Shown: positions 6,734 to 14,276 of the stretch, in pieces
Layout: every line of letters begins with the position of its first letter
Numbering within the stretch: the first letter of the stretch is position 1
DNA from: a virus
Virus record (IMG/VR): IMGVR_UViG_3300047554_000323
Span: 1-38,047 of that record
Direction: 5' to 3' (one strand)
Length of the DNA stretch: 38,047 nucleotides
The notes under the pieces: model-generated
The model's database searches: none
What the model saw: only the letters and a program-made list of their open reading frames with translations
Told to the model about the DNA's origin: nothing
Program-made: the position numbers and the translations under genes

Positions 6734-8482
6734 ATGACCCTTACCTATAAACTAATCAATGGCAATAGTGCCGAAGAACTCAAACAATTTCCAGACAACC
6801 ACTTTGATAGTGTAGTCACAGACCCACCCTACGGTATCAACTTTCTTGGTAAAGATTGGGATACTAATACTGGCGAAGAAGAAGTGTATCGCCAATGCCT
6901 TCGTGTCTTAAAACCCGGTGGTCACTTATTGGCATTTAGTGCGGCACGAACCTATCATCACTTAGCGATGGCTGTTGAGCGTAGTGGGTTTGAGATTAGA
7001 GATCAAATTATGTGGGTGTATGGTAGTGGCTTCCCTAAAAGTCAAGATGTAGGTAGAGCGATAGATAAGCAATTAGGTAAAAAGGGCATCAAGGGTCCTC
7101 TAAAAAGAGGTGCCGAGCGTATGATAAATGCCACTGATGAAGACGGCAACAGAAATAACTCTGATGGTGTATGGGCGAATGAAGTCAACAGAGAGCCTCA
7201 TATTATACTACCAGAAAGCGATGAAGCCAAACAATGGAGCGGCTGGGGCACCAATCTAAAGCCAGCACACGAACCAATTGTTATGGCACAAAAGCCATTC
7301 AAGGACGCTATCTATAAGAATGTTCAGAAATGGGGCACAGGTGCTATCAATGTGGATGGGTGTAGGGTTGAAATACCACAAGAAGACAGAGAGAACTACA
7401 TCTACAATATGAATGGTGTAAATCGCTCTACTCAACAACAAGATGAAAAGTTAGAAATGTGGAATGGTAAGACAGGCTTCTCTATTCAAAAGGGTGAGAG
7501 AACTGACGAGAACCTACCACAAGGCAGATTCCCAGCAAACTTTATTCACGATGGCAGTGACGAGGTTGTGGCTATGTTCCCTGGTGAAGATGATAACTCA
7601 GCCGCCAGATTCTTTAAACAATGCGAACTAACAAAGGAAGAAATATGTCTAAACACGGAACAAAGCAATGCCCACAATGCGGCTGCGAATTTATACTCAA
7701 GCGACCTCATAACATTTATTGCTCAAAGCGATGTAGTAACATTGGCTCAAAACGAGGGTTTGCTACTAAAACTAAACTCGGAACATCATTCTATGAGCGT
7801 AACTCAGAACGAGTTAAAAACGATAGAAATCAGCGTTATGCTAATGATCCAGAATATCGTAAAAAGGTCCTCGCTAGGGCTGCCGCAAGAAAATATCACA
7901 ATGTTAAACAACCGTGTGAAAACTGTGGCAACTCAAAAGCAGACAGGCACCACGATGATTACGATAAGCCACTGGAGATCAGATGGTTCTGCCGAGCCTG
8001 TCACATTCAGCATCACATCAAACTTGAAGGAGGCTGGGCAAGCTGGAAGACGATTCCTGTATAGTGCTAAAGTTAGTCGTGCGGAGCGTCACGTAGGTCA
8101 CGAAGATCCAGGCCCTATTATGCCACGTCCACGTAATGAGGATGGCTCTATTAGTATTGGTGGTAACATTAGCTCAATCACAGTTCAAAAAGAACAAAGC
8201 GATGAAGTAGGCGCAAGCAACAACCACCCAACAGTCAAGCCTGTAGCCCTAATGAAGTATCTAATCAAACTAATCACACCACCCGGCGGCAAGGTGCTTG
8301 ACCCATTCAACGGTTCGGGTTCAACAGGTATGGCGTGTGCTGAATTAGGTATGGACTACACTGGTATAGAACTTGACCCACACTACATAGAAATCAGTCG
8401 TCGTCGTATTGAAGCGTGGTATAACAAGACACATCCACAAACACCTAACCCATTCGGCAATGAGTTATTCATTGAAGAATAA
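6734..8482 (+). CDS. DNA methyltransferase (amino group) with a 148-residue insertion
   Basis: A SAM-dependent DNA amino-methyltransferase of the order IV ... X-I. The catalytic motif is DPPY at residues 30-33 (VVTDPPYGINFLGKDWD); near the C-terminus come NNHPTVKP, then motif I VLDPFNGSGSTG at 521-532 and ELDPHYIEISRRRIE. The likely target is adenine or N4-cytosine. It would modify phage DNA against restriction or alter host gene control. Residues 294-441 do not look like methyltransferase: this stretch contains the HNH gene in another frame. Without it the sequence reads AARF-LYSAKVSRAER and the protein is 434 residues. Whether the long form is active is open. Confidence 0.85.
   Translation: MTLTYKLINGNSAEELKQFPDNHFDSVVTDPPYGINFLGKDWDTNTGEEEVYRQCLRVLKPGGHLLAFSAARTYHHLAMAVERSGFEIRDQIMWVYGSGFPKSQDVGRAIDKQLGKKGIKGPLKRGAERMINATDEDGNRNNSDGVWANEVNREPHIILPESDEAKQWSGWGTNLKPAHEPIVMAQKPFKDAIYKNVQKWGTGAINVDGCRVEIPQEDRENYIYNMNGVNRSTQQQDEKLEMWNGKTGFSIQKGERTDENLPQGRFPANFIHDGSDEVVAMFPGEDDNSAARFFKQCELTKEEICLNTEQSNAHNAAANLYSSDLITFIAQSDVVTLAQNEGLLLKLNSEHHSMSVTQNELKTIEISVMLMIQNIVKRSSLGLPQENITMLNNRVKTVATQKQTGTTMITISHWRSDGSAEPVTFSITSNLKEAGQAGRRFLYSAKVSRAERHVGHEDPGPIMPRPRNEDGSISIGGNISSITVQKEQSDEVGASNNHPTVKPVALMKYLIKLITPPGGKVLDPFNGSGSTGMACAELGMDYTGIELDPHYIEISRRRIEAWYNKTHPQTPNPFGNELFIEE
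7613..8056 (+). mobile_element. 444-bp in-frame HNH insertion in the methyltransferase gene
   Basis: Bounded by GATTC at 7608-7612 and again at 8052-8056, exactly 444 bases (148 codons) apart. Deleting one unit restores a smooth AARFLYSAK in the methyltransferase. The insert has no stop in the methyltransferase frame and is filled by the HNH gene in the next frame. The third frame has stops at once. The left edge is uncertain: a few residues after AARF (FKQCELT) could be original. Confidence 0.55.
7645..8064 (+). CDS. HNH-type endonuclease nested inside the methyltransferase gene
   Basis: A 139-residue protein in a frame shifted from the methyltransferase. The start at 7645 is preferred over 7621 because AAGGAAG lies 4-5 bases before it. 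It has an N-terminal zinc ribbon (CPQCGCEF ... IYCSKRCS) and a C-terminal Cys/His-rich HNH core (CENCGNSKADRHHDDYDKPLE then WFCRACHIQHH). These are hallmark Cys/His pairs of small phage HNH nucleases, so this is the translated frame with biological content. Its TAG stop is made from bases that encode LYS in the downstream methyltransferase segment. It probably spreads by homing into methyltransferase genes (inference). Confidence 0.8.
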   Translation: MSKHGTKQCPQCGCEFILKRPHNIYCSKRCSNIGSKRGFATKTKLGTSFYERNSERVKNDRNQRYANDPEYRKKVLARAAARKYHNVKQPCENCGNSKADRHHDDYDKPLEIRWFCRACHIQHHIKLEGGWASWKTIPV

Positions 8483-8506
8483 TAAAAATACTATGAAAGA
8501 AAACAA

Positions 8507-8731
8507 ATGAACAACACTGAACACAGATACAAACTAGTAACCGCACCAGATGGCATCGTATGGCTCAGCCTACAACCATGTATTGAAGACTTAAAAGAAC
8601 GCTTTGACAAGACTCAAGAGCCGCATATCCGTGAAGCCATTTACGCCGCAAGAACCTTGTTAGAAGCGTTTGTGTTAGAAGCCAAACAAGTTCCAGCCTT
8701 ACTAAAGAAACAAGATGAAAACCCTAATTGA
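8507..8731 (+). CDS. Hypothetical protein, 74 aa
   Basis: A small acidic-to-neutral helical protein (IEDLKERFDKTQEPHIREAIYAARTLLEAFVLEAK) that follows the methyltransferase by 24 bases and overlaps the next gene by 17. Its ribosome site is weak (GAAAG). There is no membrane segment and no known motif. The operon position suggests co-expression with the methyltransferase and the genes up to terminase. Confidence 0.6.
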   Translation: MNNTEHRYKLVTAPDGIVWLSLQPCIEDLKERFDKTQEPHIREAIYAARTLLEAFVLEAKQVPALLKKQDENPN

Positions 8732-9068
8732 TAGACCAGATACCACACTAATCAAGAACTTTGATAAAATGGTGGCAGAACTAAGCAAGTATATGAACGA
8801 GTGGGAGATTGACCGTTGTGTTGATTTCATGGACAGTATCTCTGATTCTCGTTGGGACATTAACCCTACCGTTGACGAGTGTGCCAGTCAGCTAAAAATC
8901 ATTCTAGGTGCCGAGCGTTACCAACAGATTAAAATAGAATGGTCTAAAGCTAATCAGCATCTTATCAACGATGGTCGGACAAAGTTCATTCATAAGCAAA
9001 CAGGCATTGCTTATGATGGCTTAGATCCCGAAGACAATCCAGATGACTATCAAGCCATACAAGCGTAA
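8715..9068 (+). CDS. Hypothetical protein, 117 aa
   Basis: An acidic, helical protein (DKMVAELSKYMNEWEIDRCVDFMDSISDS ... DGLDPEDNPDDYQAIQA) with an Asp-rich C-terminus. The start lies inside the previous gene and the end overlaps the HNH gene at 9043, so the whole set is translationally packed. Not recognised. Its position directly before an HNH gene and the terminase genes would fit a packaging or head accessory role, but nothing in the sequence proves that. Confidence 0.6.
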   Translation: MKTLIDRPDTTLIKNFDKMVAELSKYMNEWEIDRCVDFMDSISDSRWDINPTVDECASQLKIILGAERYQQIKIEWSKANQHLINDGRTKFIHKQTGIAYDGLDPEDNPDDYQAIQA

Positions 9069-9339
9069 ATCTATACCAAAGAAGCTCCGAGAGCAAGTGA
9101 TCAAAGAGCAAGGTATTAGGTGCCACTACTGTGGCGCTAAGACCACGCCACGCCAGCGCCAACTGGATCACATTCTACCAGTAGCAAAAGGCGGCCTAAA
9201 CTCCGCAGATAACCTACTGGTATCATGTAAGCGCTGTAATGGTAGAAAACTCAATCAGGACTATCACAAGTTTATCACTAAGCGCATAGTAGAGGTAGAG
9301 TTAGAACTAAAAACGCTAAAAGCAATAAATAAAGTATGA
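9043..9339 (+). CDS. HNH endonuclease near the terminase genes
   Basis: A compact 98-residue HNH nuclease: zinc Cys pairs at C27/C30 and C62/C65, the core QLDHILPVAKGGLNSADNLL with D42-H43 and N57, and a basic N-terminus (KPYKRKSIPKKLREQ). The full motif set predicts an active metal-dependent nuclease. Many tailed phages carry an HNH protein beside the terminase that takes part in DNA packaging (established for several siphoviruses). This one is placed just upstream of the terminase subunits, so it could be a packaging cofactor rather than a homing enzyme. Confidence 0.85.
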   Translation: MTIKPYKRKSIPKKLREQVIKEQGIRCHYCGAKTTPRQRQLDHILPVAKGGLNSADNLLVSCKRCNGRKLNQDYHKFITKRIVEVELELKTLKAINKV

Positions 9340-9524
9340 CCAAAAACATTTCACTAGAAGAATACAAAGCGATAGAAGGATACTTCTATGCTAATAACCC
9401 TTCTGCCACAGCACAAGAGCGTTACGAGTATATGACTACCTACATGCGAGGCTTAGAAGACAAGTATTATAAGGATCTATATGACAAAGAAACACCTAGT
9501 AGTCAAGAAGCCGAGGAAGAGTGA
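9336..9524 (+). CDS. Hypothetical protein, 62 aa
   Basis: Starts within the stop of the HNH gene (ATGA overlap) and overlaps the next gene by 44 bases. The product is small, helical and acidic (SLEEYKAIEGYFYANNPSATAQERYEYM, then YKDLYDKETPSSQEAEEE). An ATAAATAA word lies just before the start, but so close that it could not serve this gene as a promoter. Family not recognised. Confidence 0.55.
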   Translation: MTKNISLEEYKAIEGYFYANNPSATAQERYEYMTTYMRGLEDKYYKDLYDKETPSSQEAEEE

Positions 9525-9735
9525 AGCTGCTATGGCAGCAGTCATTATTAGTGTAAATGAACAAATTGAAACTGAAGATCATTTCTACAGTTATTTGCCG
9601 CACCATAAGTTAGCAAGAACTATGGAACTAATTCATTTAGGTCTATTAGATAGATTTGGTGAATATACCCAACAAGACGAAGATATCGTCTTTACAACAA
9701 TATTAAGATTAAGACTTGGAGAAATCGATGAGTGA
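9481..9735 (+). CDS. Hypothetical protein, 84 aa
   Basis: Begins inside the preceding gene (AAGGATCTAT before the ATG) with a basic N-terminus (TKKHLVVKKPRKSE), followed by a mixed helical region (HHKLARTMELIHLGLLDRFGEYTQQDEDIVF). It ends overlapping the small terminase start at 9728. Its location directly upstream of the terminase could mark a DNA-binding packaging helper, but this is only context. Not recognised. Confidence 0.55.
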   Translation: MTKKHLVVKKPRKSEAAMAAVIISVNEQIETEDHFYSYLPHHKLARTMELIHLGLLDRFGEYTQQDEDIVFTTILRLRLGEIDE

Positions 9736-10180
9736 AGAACTAGAACAACCAAAACCAGAAAAAAACTGGGCGCCACCAAATAAGTTCAGAGGTGGAGCAA
9801 GACCAGGTGCCGGCAGACCAAAAGGCACTACTAACAAGATTACCGCAAAGGAGTTCCTAGAGCGCTTTAAAGTGGCTCGCGGTCATGACTACATTGAAGA
9901 ACTAATCATTGACTTTAAAGCATCCCAAGACATGATCGATGCTTTCCAAGCAATGGGCGAAAAGCGCGGTGTAGTAGAAGCACTAGGCATCAAAAACCGT
10001 TATCATGGCATGGTAGCTAAGTATGTTTGGCACGATGTAAAAGAACTGGATGTTACCTCTAATGGTGAATCTCTAGTAGGTCAATTCGTGTTTACTTCTA
10101 AAGAACTACCAGAGTGGAAAGCCGAAGAAGGCGAATACCAAGTAGATCCAGACAAAGACCAAGACGAAACTGATGAATAA
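9728..10180 (+). CDS. terS: Terminase small subunit
   Basis: About 150 residues, directly upstream of and overlapping the large terminase. The start is the ATG at 9728, with GGAG 6-9 bases upstream; a TTG 12 bases earlier is less likely. Residues about 20-37 contain the GGARPGAGRPKGTTNK motif, common at the N-terminus of small terminases, which binds DNA much like an AT-hook. The middle is helical and the C-terminus acidic (EEGEYQVDPDKDQDETDE). The small subunit recognises the packaging start site and loads the motor. Identity rests on this motif, size and position. Confidence 0.8.
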   Translation: MSEELEQPKPEKNWAPPNKFRGGARPGAGRPKGTTNKITAKEFLERFKVARGHDYIEELIIDFKASQDMIDAFQAMGEKRGVVEALGIKNRYHGMVAKYVWHDVKELDVTSNGESLVGQFVFTSKELPEWKAEEGEYQVDPDKDQDETDE

Positions 10181-11594
10181 CATCAAACTGTATGGAGAGC
10201 AAACAACCATCCTAAAAGACTGGTTGGAAACAGATAAGCACTGTATGGATATTGTGCCAGTAGGTTCAGGAAAAACATTCCTAGCCGCCTTAGCACTGCC
10301 TATCTTTGCGTCAGACCCTAAGTATCATAAGGGCAAAGACATTATCTACTCAGCTCCTACCCGTGAAATGATTAAAACTCTTATTTGGGAGCCACTAAAG
10401 GAGTCATGTAAGACTCACTTTAGCCTCAAAGAGGAGCATATCAACAACACAGAACTTATGATCAAGTTCCCTAATGGAGTATTCATTCGTTGTAAATCAG
10501 CAGAAGCCAAAGAAAACCTACGCGGTATCAACGCAGGCATTTGGATCGCCGACGAAGCAGCCCTATATTCAGAAGAATCCCTCCTAGAAATCACTAACCG
10601 CCTTCGTCCACGTGTAGGTGACCCAGATTCAGAGGGTCGTATGATTGTAATCTCCACACCAAACGGCGCCAACGCACTTTACACACTCTACAACAATGCC
10701 AAAACAATGCCACACAAGTGGATCGTCAGACACATGACTTACGATCAAATGCGTTCAGGCAACAAGGATTACATTGAGAACCAAAAGCGTATTCTATCAC
10801 CACTAAAGTTTGCCAAAGACTATCTATGTGTATGGGAATCAGTAGAAGACAAGTTCTTCCTCTCATGGAACCAAGCAATGGCCAAAGAGGAACCAAAAGA
10901 CCTAGGCGGCGACTTATACTCATTCCACGACTTTAACTCTAAGCGTATGTGTGCTATTGTCGCCCAAGTCAAAAACCCATACCAAGACGACGGCACTATT
11001 GAAATCCTAAAGACCTATGCTATCCCTAACTGCTCAACTCAGGAGATGGCAATCCAAATCCGCAAAGACTTCCCTGTCCGTAACATCTCTGCCATTATTG
11101 ATGCCACAGGAGCCCACAACAACCGCTCCACCACATCCACTTTCGGCGTCACAGACAGAACTATCCTAGAGCAATTTGGTTTCAACGTAATCACCCAAAA
11201 CCGTGCTAACCCACCAATCCGTGATACAGACAACTCATCTAATGCTTTTATCGCTCAAGGCAGATTGCTAGTAGGAACCTCTCAAACCACACTACTAGAG
11301 GCCCTAGATAACTTTCACTATGAAGACGCCTCCCGTAAGAACTTAGTAAAGTATAAAGAACAGCAATTTGCTCATATAGATGCCTTAGGTGACGCCCTCA
11401 GATATGGTATTCACCACCTATTCCCACTCAGACACCGCCAGCAAATCTCTCCAGAGTATATTACTAACGATAACACCAGATATCTACCACCAGGCTTCCA
11501 ATACAGAAAACTAGGTATCCTAGGTTATGGCACACCCACCATAGAAGAACTTATAGAACAAGAAGAAGATGATAATCATCAGTCTTGGCAATAA
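10173..11594 (+). CDS. terL: Terminase large subunit (packaging ATPase and nuclease)
   Basis: This 473-residue two-domain packaging motor has a Walker A-like VPVGSGKT at 28-35, Walker B IWIADEAA with D127-E128, coupling motif ISTPNG at 160-165, and an RNase H-like nuclease domain with acidic residues at D253 (FHDFNS), D310 (AIIDATGAH) and D407 (DALGDALRYG). It drives DNA into the prohead and cuts the concatemer. It overlaps the small subunit by eight bases. Length and motif set are typical, and no residue appears missing. Confidence 0.95.
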   Translation: MNNIKLYGEQTTILKDWLETDKHCMDIVPVGSGKTFLAALALPIFASDPKYHKGKDIIYSAPTREMIKTLIWEPLKESCKTHFSLKEEHINNTELMIKFPNGVFIRCKSAEAKENLRGINAGIWIADEAALYSEESLLEITNRLRPRVGDPDSEGRMIVISTPNGANALYTLYNNAKTMPHKWIVRHMTYDQMRSGNKDYIENQKRILSPLKFAKDYLCVWESVEDKFFLSWNQAMAKEEPKDLGGDLYSFHDFNSKRMCAIVAQVKNPYQDDGTIEILKTYAIPNCSTQEMAIQIRKDFPVRNISAIIDATGAHNNRSTTSTFGVTDRTILEQFGFNVITQNRANPPIRDTDNSSNAFIAQGRLLVGTSQTTLLEALDNFHYEDASRKNLVKYKEQQFAHIDALGDALRYGIHHLFPLRHRQQISPEYITNDNTRYLPPGFQYRKLGILGYGTPTIEELIEQEEDDNHQSWQ

Positions 11595-11601
11595 ATAAGA
11601 A
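11588..11601 (+). promoter_or_regulatory. ATAAATAA site upstream of portal (late-promoter-like)
   Basis: GGCAATAAATAAGA lies at the end of the large terminase gene, about 30 bases before the portal ATG. It shares ATAAATAA with the GATAAATAA family and with T4-type late promoters. It has no -35-like partner. Weak evidence on its own. Confidence 0.3.
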
Positions 11602-11628
11602 TAATAAACATAAAAGGTAAAACGACCC

Positions 11629-13230
11629 ATGAAGATCAAACATCTGCTCCACAAGAATCCAATCTATACTAACACGTATGAGACAATGATGGCTTATCAA
11701 CAAGCATATCTAGCAAATGGAGTGTTTAAGCAATCAGTAAGAAAGAAACGCCCATCAGAGGACTCCTTACTATACACTGATATGATCCAAAACACAGCAG
11801 TCCAACCAATTGCCAGATATGTAATTGATACTATCAACGATGTAGTGTTTGAACCAGGTATTGATAGAACTATCCAGTTTATGAGTGAAGTAGGAACCCA
11901 ACTACCGTATGAGCGTGGAGACTGGGCAGAACTATTCCAACTAGACGCTGACCTTACTAATACATCCTTACTAGGCGTTATGGAGAATATTGGCGATCTA
12001 ACCTCTATCTACGGTCACTGCTGGGTATTTGTTGATATGCCAGAAGCAGAGCTAAACAACTCTAATAGCAAAAAACAACCCCGACCTTATGTGATTCCAG
12101 TTAGTCCACTAAATGTTTGGGATTGGGACTTCAGGACAGTGCGCGGAGTTCAACTTCCAGAGTATGTAAAAGTCGTCGAAAAAGAAACTATTGACGAAAT
12201 CTATTTCAAAATCTACTATTTGGGCAATAGTCAGCAGGCATCATACTGGGAAGCGTATGAAATTGACAAGGCAGATGATCCAAGCACGGATGTTCAACCA
12301 TATGCCACTGGTCAATTCCCTATGGGCATGAGTATCCCTGGCTTTATCGCATATACCAAGCGTGATCCACGATGCTTTGAACTAGGTATCTCGGATATTG
12401 ACCTAGCGGCAGACGCTCAGCGTGAAATCTATAAGTTAGAGTGTGAAGCATACTCATCTATTCAGTTTGCCCGCACTATCCTCAGAGCAGACCAAGGTAT
12501 CAAGATTGGCGCACTGTCAGGCAGCATTGTTAGAGCCCAGCAAGGACAAGTAGAAGCAATCTCAATCTCTCAACAGGACGTGGTTGCCATTATTGAGAAG
12601 CAGGACAGTATCCTCAGAAACTTCTTAGAGATGAGTGGCTTCGGTGGCATGATCAAAGGCTCTAAGCAGATTCAGAGTGGTGTCTCCATCGTAGAGGAAC
12701 GTCGTCAGTTACACCGCATTGCTAAAGCTAAGGCTAGACTAATGGAAGTAACAGAGGAGCAAATCTGGACATTCGCGGCTCGTTTCATGGGCATTCGCTG
12801 GGCAGGTGAAGTAAAATACTCTATGGACTTTGAGGCTTACGATACCACCTACCGTATGGCACTAATTGAGAAGGCTAAGGCACTCCTACCAGAGAATCCA
12901 CTAATAAATGGCTTGATCTTCAAAGAGTTGGTGGCCATGTTGGCAACACCACAGGAACAGCAGGAGTATATGGACGCTGCCGTAACGCTGGCTGATCCTA
13001 CTATGAGGATGTTAGAGCGTGAAGAACAGCGTGAAGCATACTCTCGTGATATCTATGACACTCTACCAGCAGGTGATTATGGGGGAGAAGATGAAGATCC
13101 AAAGTCTGATATGATGGGTGAAGCTGAGGGCACGGAAGCCTCTACTATGATCCGTAATACTGGTGTGAGTATGAATACCAGTGATGCTATTGCTACTCAA
13201 ATCTTAGCAGGTATGGTCAACGGTAGATAA
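11629..13230 (+). CDS. Portal protein
   Basis: A 533-residue protein directly after the large terminase, the usual place and size for a siphovirus portal. The sequence has the expected helix-rich body (ISQQDVVAIIEKQDSILRNFLEMSG, then a long basic and acidic helix GVSIVEERRQLHRIAKAKARLMEVTEEQIW) and an acidic, flexible C-terminus. It would form the dodecameric ring at one capsid vertex for DNA entry and exit. The ATG at 11629 follows AAAAGG by 12 bases. An ATAAATAA word at 11592 lies upstream and could be a late promoter. The next gene is not a protease or scaffold, because the accessory island intervenes. Confidence 0.85.
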   Translation: MKIKHLLHKNPIYTNTYETMMAYQQAYLANGVFKQSVRKKRPSEDSLLYTDMIQNTAVQPIARYVIDTINDVVFEPGIDRTIQFMSEVGTQLPYERGDWAELFQLDADLTNTSLLGVMENIGDLTSIYGHCWVFVDMPEAELNNSNSKKQPRPYVIPVSPLNVWDWDFRTVRGVQLPEYVKVVEKETIDEIYFKIYYLGNSQQASYWEAYEIDKADDPSTDVQPYATGQFPMGMSIPGFIAYTKRDPRCFELGISDIDLAADAQREIYKLECEAYSSIQFARTILRADQGIKIGALSGSIVRAQQGQVEAISISQQDVVAIIEKQDSILRNFLEMSGFGGMIKGSKQIQSGVSIVEERRQLHRIAKAKARLMEVTEEQIWTFAARFMGIRWAGEVKYSMDFEAYDTTYRMALIEKAKALLPENPLINGLIFKELVAMLATPQEQQEYMDAAVTLADPTMRMLEREEQREAYSRDIYDTLPAGDYGGEDEDPKSDMMGEAEGTEASTMIRNTGVSMNTSDAIATQILAGMVNGR

Positions 13231-13265
13231 CGGTCAGAGAACCGTGCCGCACCGTGCCATATACT

Positions 13266-13297
13266 AAAGGCTCCTATTATTGGAGCCTTTTTTCTTT
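13266..13297 (+). terminator. Intrinsic terminator after portal
   Basis: AAAGGCTCC pairs with GGAGCCTTT around a short TATTATT loop, and the right arm runs into TTTCTTTT. It is a strong terminator 36 bases after the portal stop and ends the packaging operon before the island. Confidence 0.9.
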
Positions 13298-13307
13298 TGG
13301 AATTTTT

Positions 13308-13474
13308 CCTTTAGACGAAGGAGTAGAAGAAAGTATTACTTTTTTCAACCTTTAGACGAAGGGTAATACTAAAGTATTCATTTTACGGTTTCAATTTTCA
13401 ACCTTTAGACGAAGGGTAATACTAAAGTATTACTTTTTTTAGCCTTTAGACGAAGGGTAATACGAAAGTATTAC
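13308..13474 (+). repeat. Four CCTTTAGACGAAGG repeats with hairpins
   Basis: CCTTTAGACGAAGG (itself a CCTT/AAGG mini-dyad) occurs at 13308, 13349, 13402 and 13443. Each copy is followed by a related AT-rich hairpin with a T-run. The third (13416-13433) is GTAATAC-TAAA-GTATTAC and the fourth (13457-13474) GTAATAC-GAAA-GTATTAC, so the stem is kept while the loop changes. The arrangement looks like repeated terminator-like or protein-binding units. Confidence 0.85.
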
Positions 13475-13660
13475 TTTTGCTGTGAAACTGAATACGAAAG
13501 TATTACAGCATCGTCATCAGCAATACTTATGCGGACGAGCAATAGTCAAAAAGTTTTATCTCGGTCAAAGTAATGAAAAAGTATTCATTTTGCTTATACA
13601 TTTTTGTAATGATGAACCGTTTCTTTATTACGGAACTATCTTATCAAAATGATAAATGTT

Positions 13661-13701
13661 AGTTAGCACTTACACACTTAGGCGGCGAAGTTAGCACTTA
13701 C
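13661..13701 (+). repeat. Direct repeat AGTTAGCACTTAC, two copies
   Basis: Two perfect 13-base copies at 13661-13673 and 13689-13701, 28 bases apart (start to start). They could be a protein-binding pair (origin iteron or operator). No function is shown by the sequence. Confidence 0.6.
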
Positions 13702-13820
13702 TTACAAAGTGAAAAAGTGTTGCGCAGGGCTACCGTCCATCCCGAGAGCGCTCTTCGAATCGTTATCGCTATTGTAGCATAGGTCGCACTAAAAGTCAAG
13801 CGTTTTGCGATTGATTTTTG

Positions 13821-13884
13821 CTATCGTGATCCATTTTGCGATAGAAATATTTGTATTGACTACAAGTGTCGGCCGTGCTATACT
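13821..13884 (+). promoter_or_regulatory. Sigma-70 promoter with upstream dyad for the first island gene
   Basis: TTGACT (13856-13861), a 17-base spacer and TATACT (13879-13884). Just upstream is the dyad CTATCG (13821-13826) / CGATAG (13839-13844), a possible operator or activator site. Transcription would begin near 13891, before the ATG at 13911. Confidence 0.75.
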
Positions 13885-13910
13885 ACTCTTATCTAAACAG
13901 AAAGACAAAA

Positions 13911-14207
13911 ATGGCAAAACTAAACTGGGAAAACGCTGGCCGTTATCGCTCAGCAGATAAGCGTCAGCAACGACACAAAACTCAAACAACAAAAAACTAC
14001 GACTTAGTAGCAGATGGAATCATGCCATTCGGCAAATACAAATACTACGCAGTCGTTGGCTTACCCCAACCTTACTTGGAATGGGCTTGCGCAAATAACG
14101 CCTTCGCAGATCATCCAATCCAAAAGAAGTTAGACGACGAGTTCGTTCGTCGCTACTATGGCCGACCCCACCAATACAACAGACGACAGAAGAAACAGCG
14201 GAGGTAA
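13911..14207 (+). CDS. DUF3820-like small basic protein, 98 aa
   Basis: The start at 13911 is used because the in-frame ATG at 13866 lies inside the promoter spacer. Residues about 38-58 read IMPFGKYKYYAVVGLPQPYLEW, which matches the FGKYKG...LP..YLEW signature of DUF3820-type proteins, a small family found in phages and bacteria, sometimes fused to exonucleases. The C-terminus is very basic (RRYYGRPHQYNRRQKKQRR), suggesting DNA or RNA binding. It is the first gene of the island and has its own promoter. Biochemical role unknown. Confidence 0.75.
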   Translation: MAKLNWENAGRYRSADKRQQRHKTQTTKNYDLVADGIMPFGKYKYYAVVGLPQPYLEWACANNAFADHPIQKKLDDEFVRRYYGRPHQYNRRQKKQRR

Positions 14208-14218
14208 TCCAAAAACTC

Positions 14219-14247
14219 TTGACCTCAACTACAACTCCATATACAAT
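14219..14247 (+). promoter_or_regulatory. Sigma-70 promoter for the gene at 14277
   Basis: TTGACC (14219-14224), a 17-base spacer and TACAAT (14242-14247). Upstream, TAATCCAAAAACTC resembles the TTATCYAAAACCGC block before the promoters at 15319 and 16410, so it belongs to the same promoter cassette family. The ATG is 30 bases past the -10. Confidence 0.65.
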
Positions 14248-14276
14248 AGAGCCATCAACAACATAAAGGAACCACA

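Larger units (their letters stand above)
13231..13910. other. 680-bp non-coding, repeat-rich region between portal and the island
   Basis: There is no gene on either strand. It holds a strong terminator (13266-13297), four CCTTTAGACGAAGG repeats with AATAC-type hairpins (13308-13474), further AATAC(N)AAAGTATT hairpins to about 13510, a 13-bp direct repeat (13661 and 13689), a CTATCG/CGATAG dyad (13821-13844) and a sigma-70 promoter (13856-13884). The density of repeats suits a replication origin, a packaging site, a regulatory switch, or decayed mobile sequence. I cannot choose between these by reading. Confidence 0.7.

Noticed and set aside
7613-8056. Intein or group I intron in the methyltransferase
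   Set aside because: There is no Cys/Ser start or His-Asn end with a splicing nucleophile for an intein. The HNH gene fills the insert, leaving no space for an intron core.
9325-9335. ATAAATAA as a promoter for the gene at 9336
   Set aside because: It is only a few bases from the ATG, so the RNA would begin after the start codon.
13735-13790. TTCGAATC resembling a tRNA T-loop
   Set aside because: The flanking bases do not form the T stem, and no acceptor, D or anticodon arms can be built around it.
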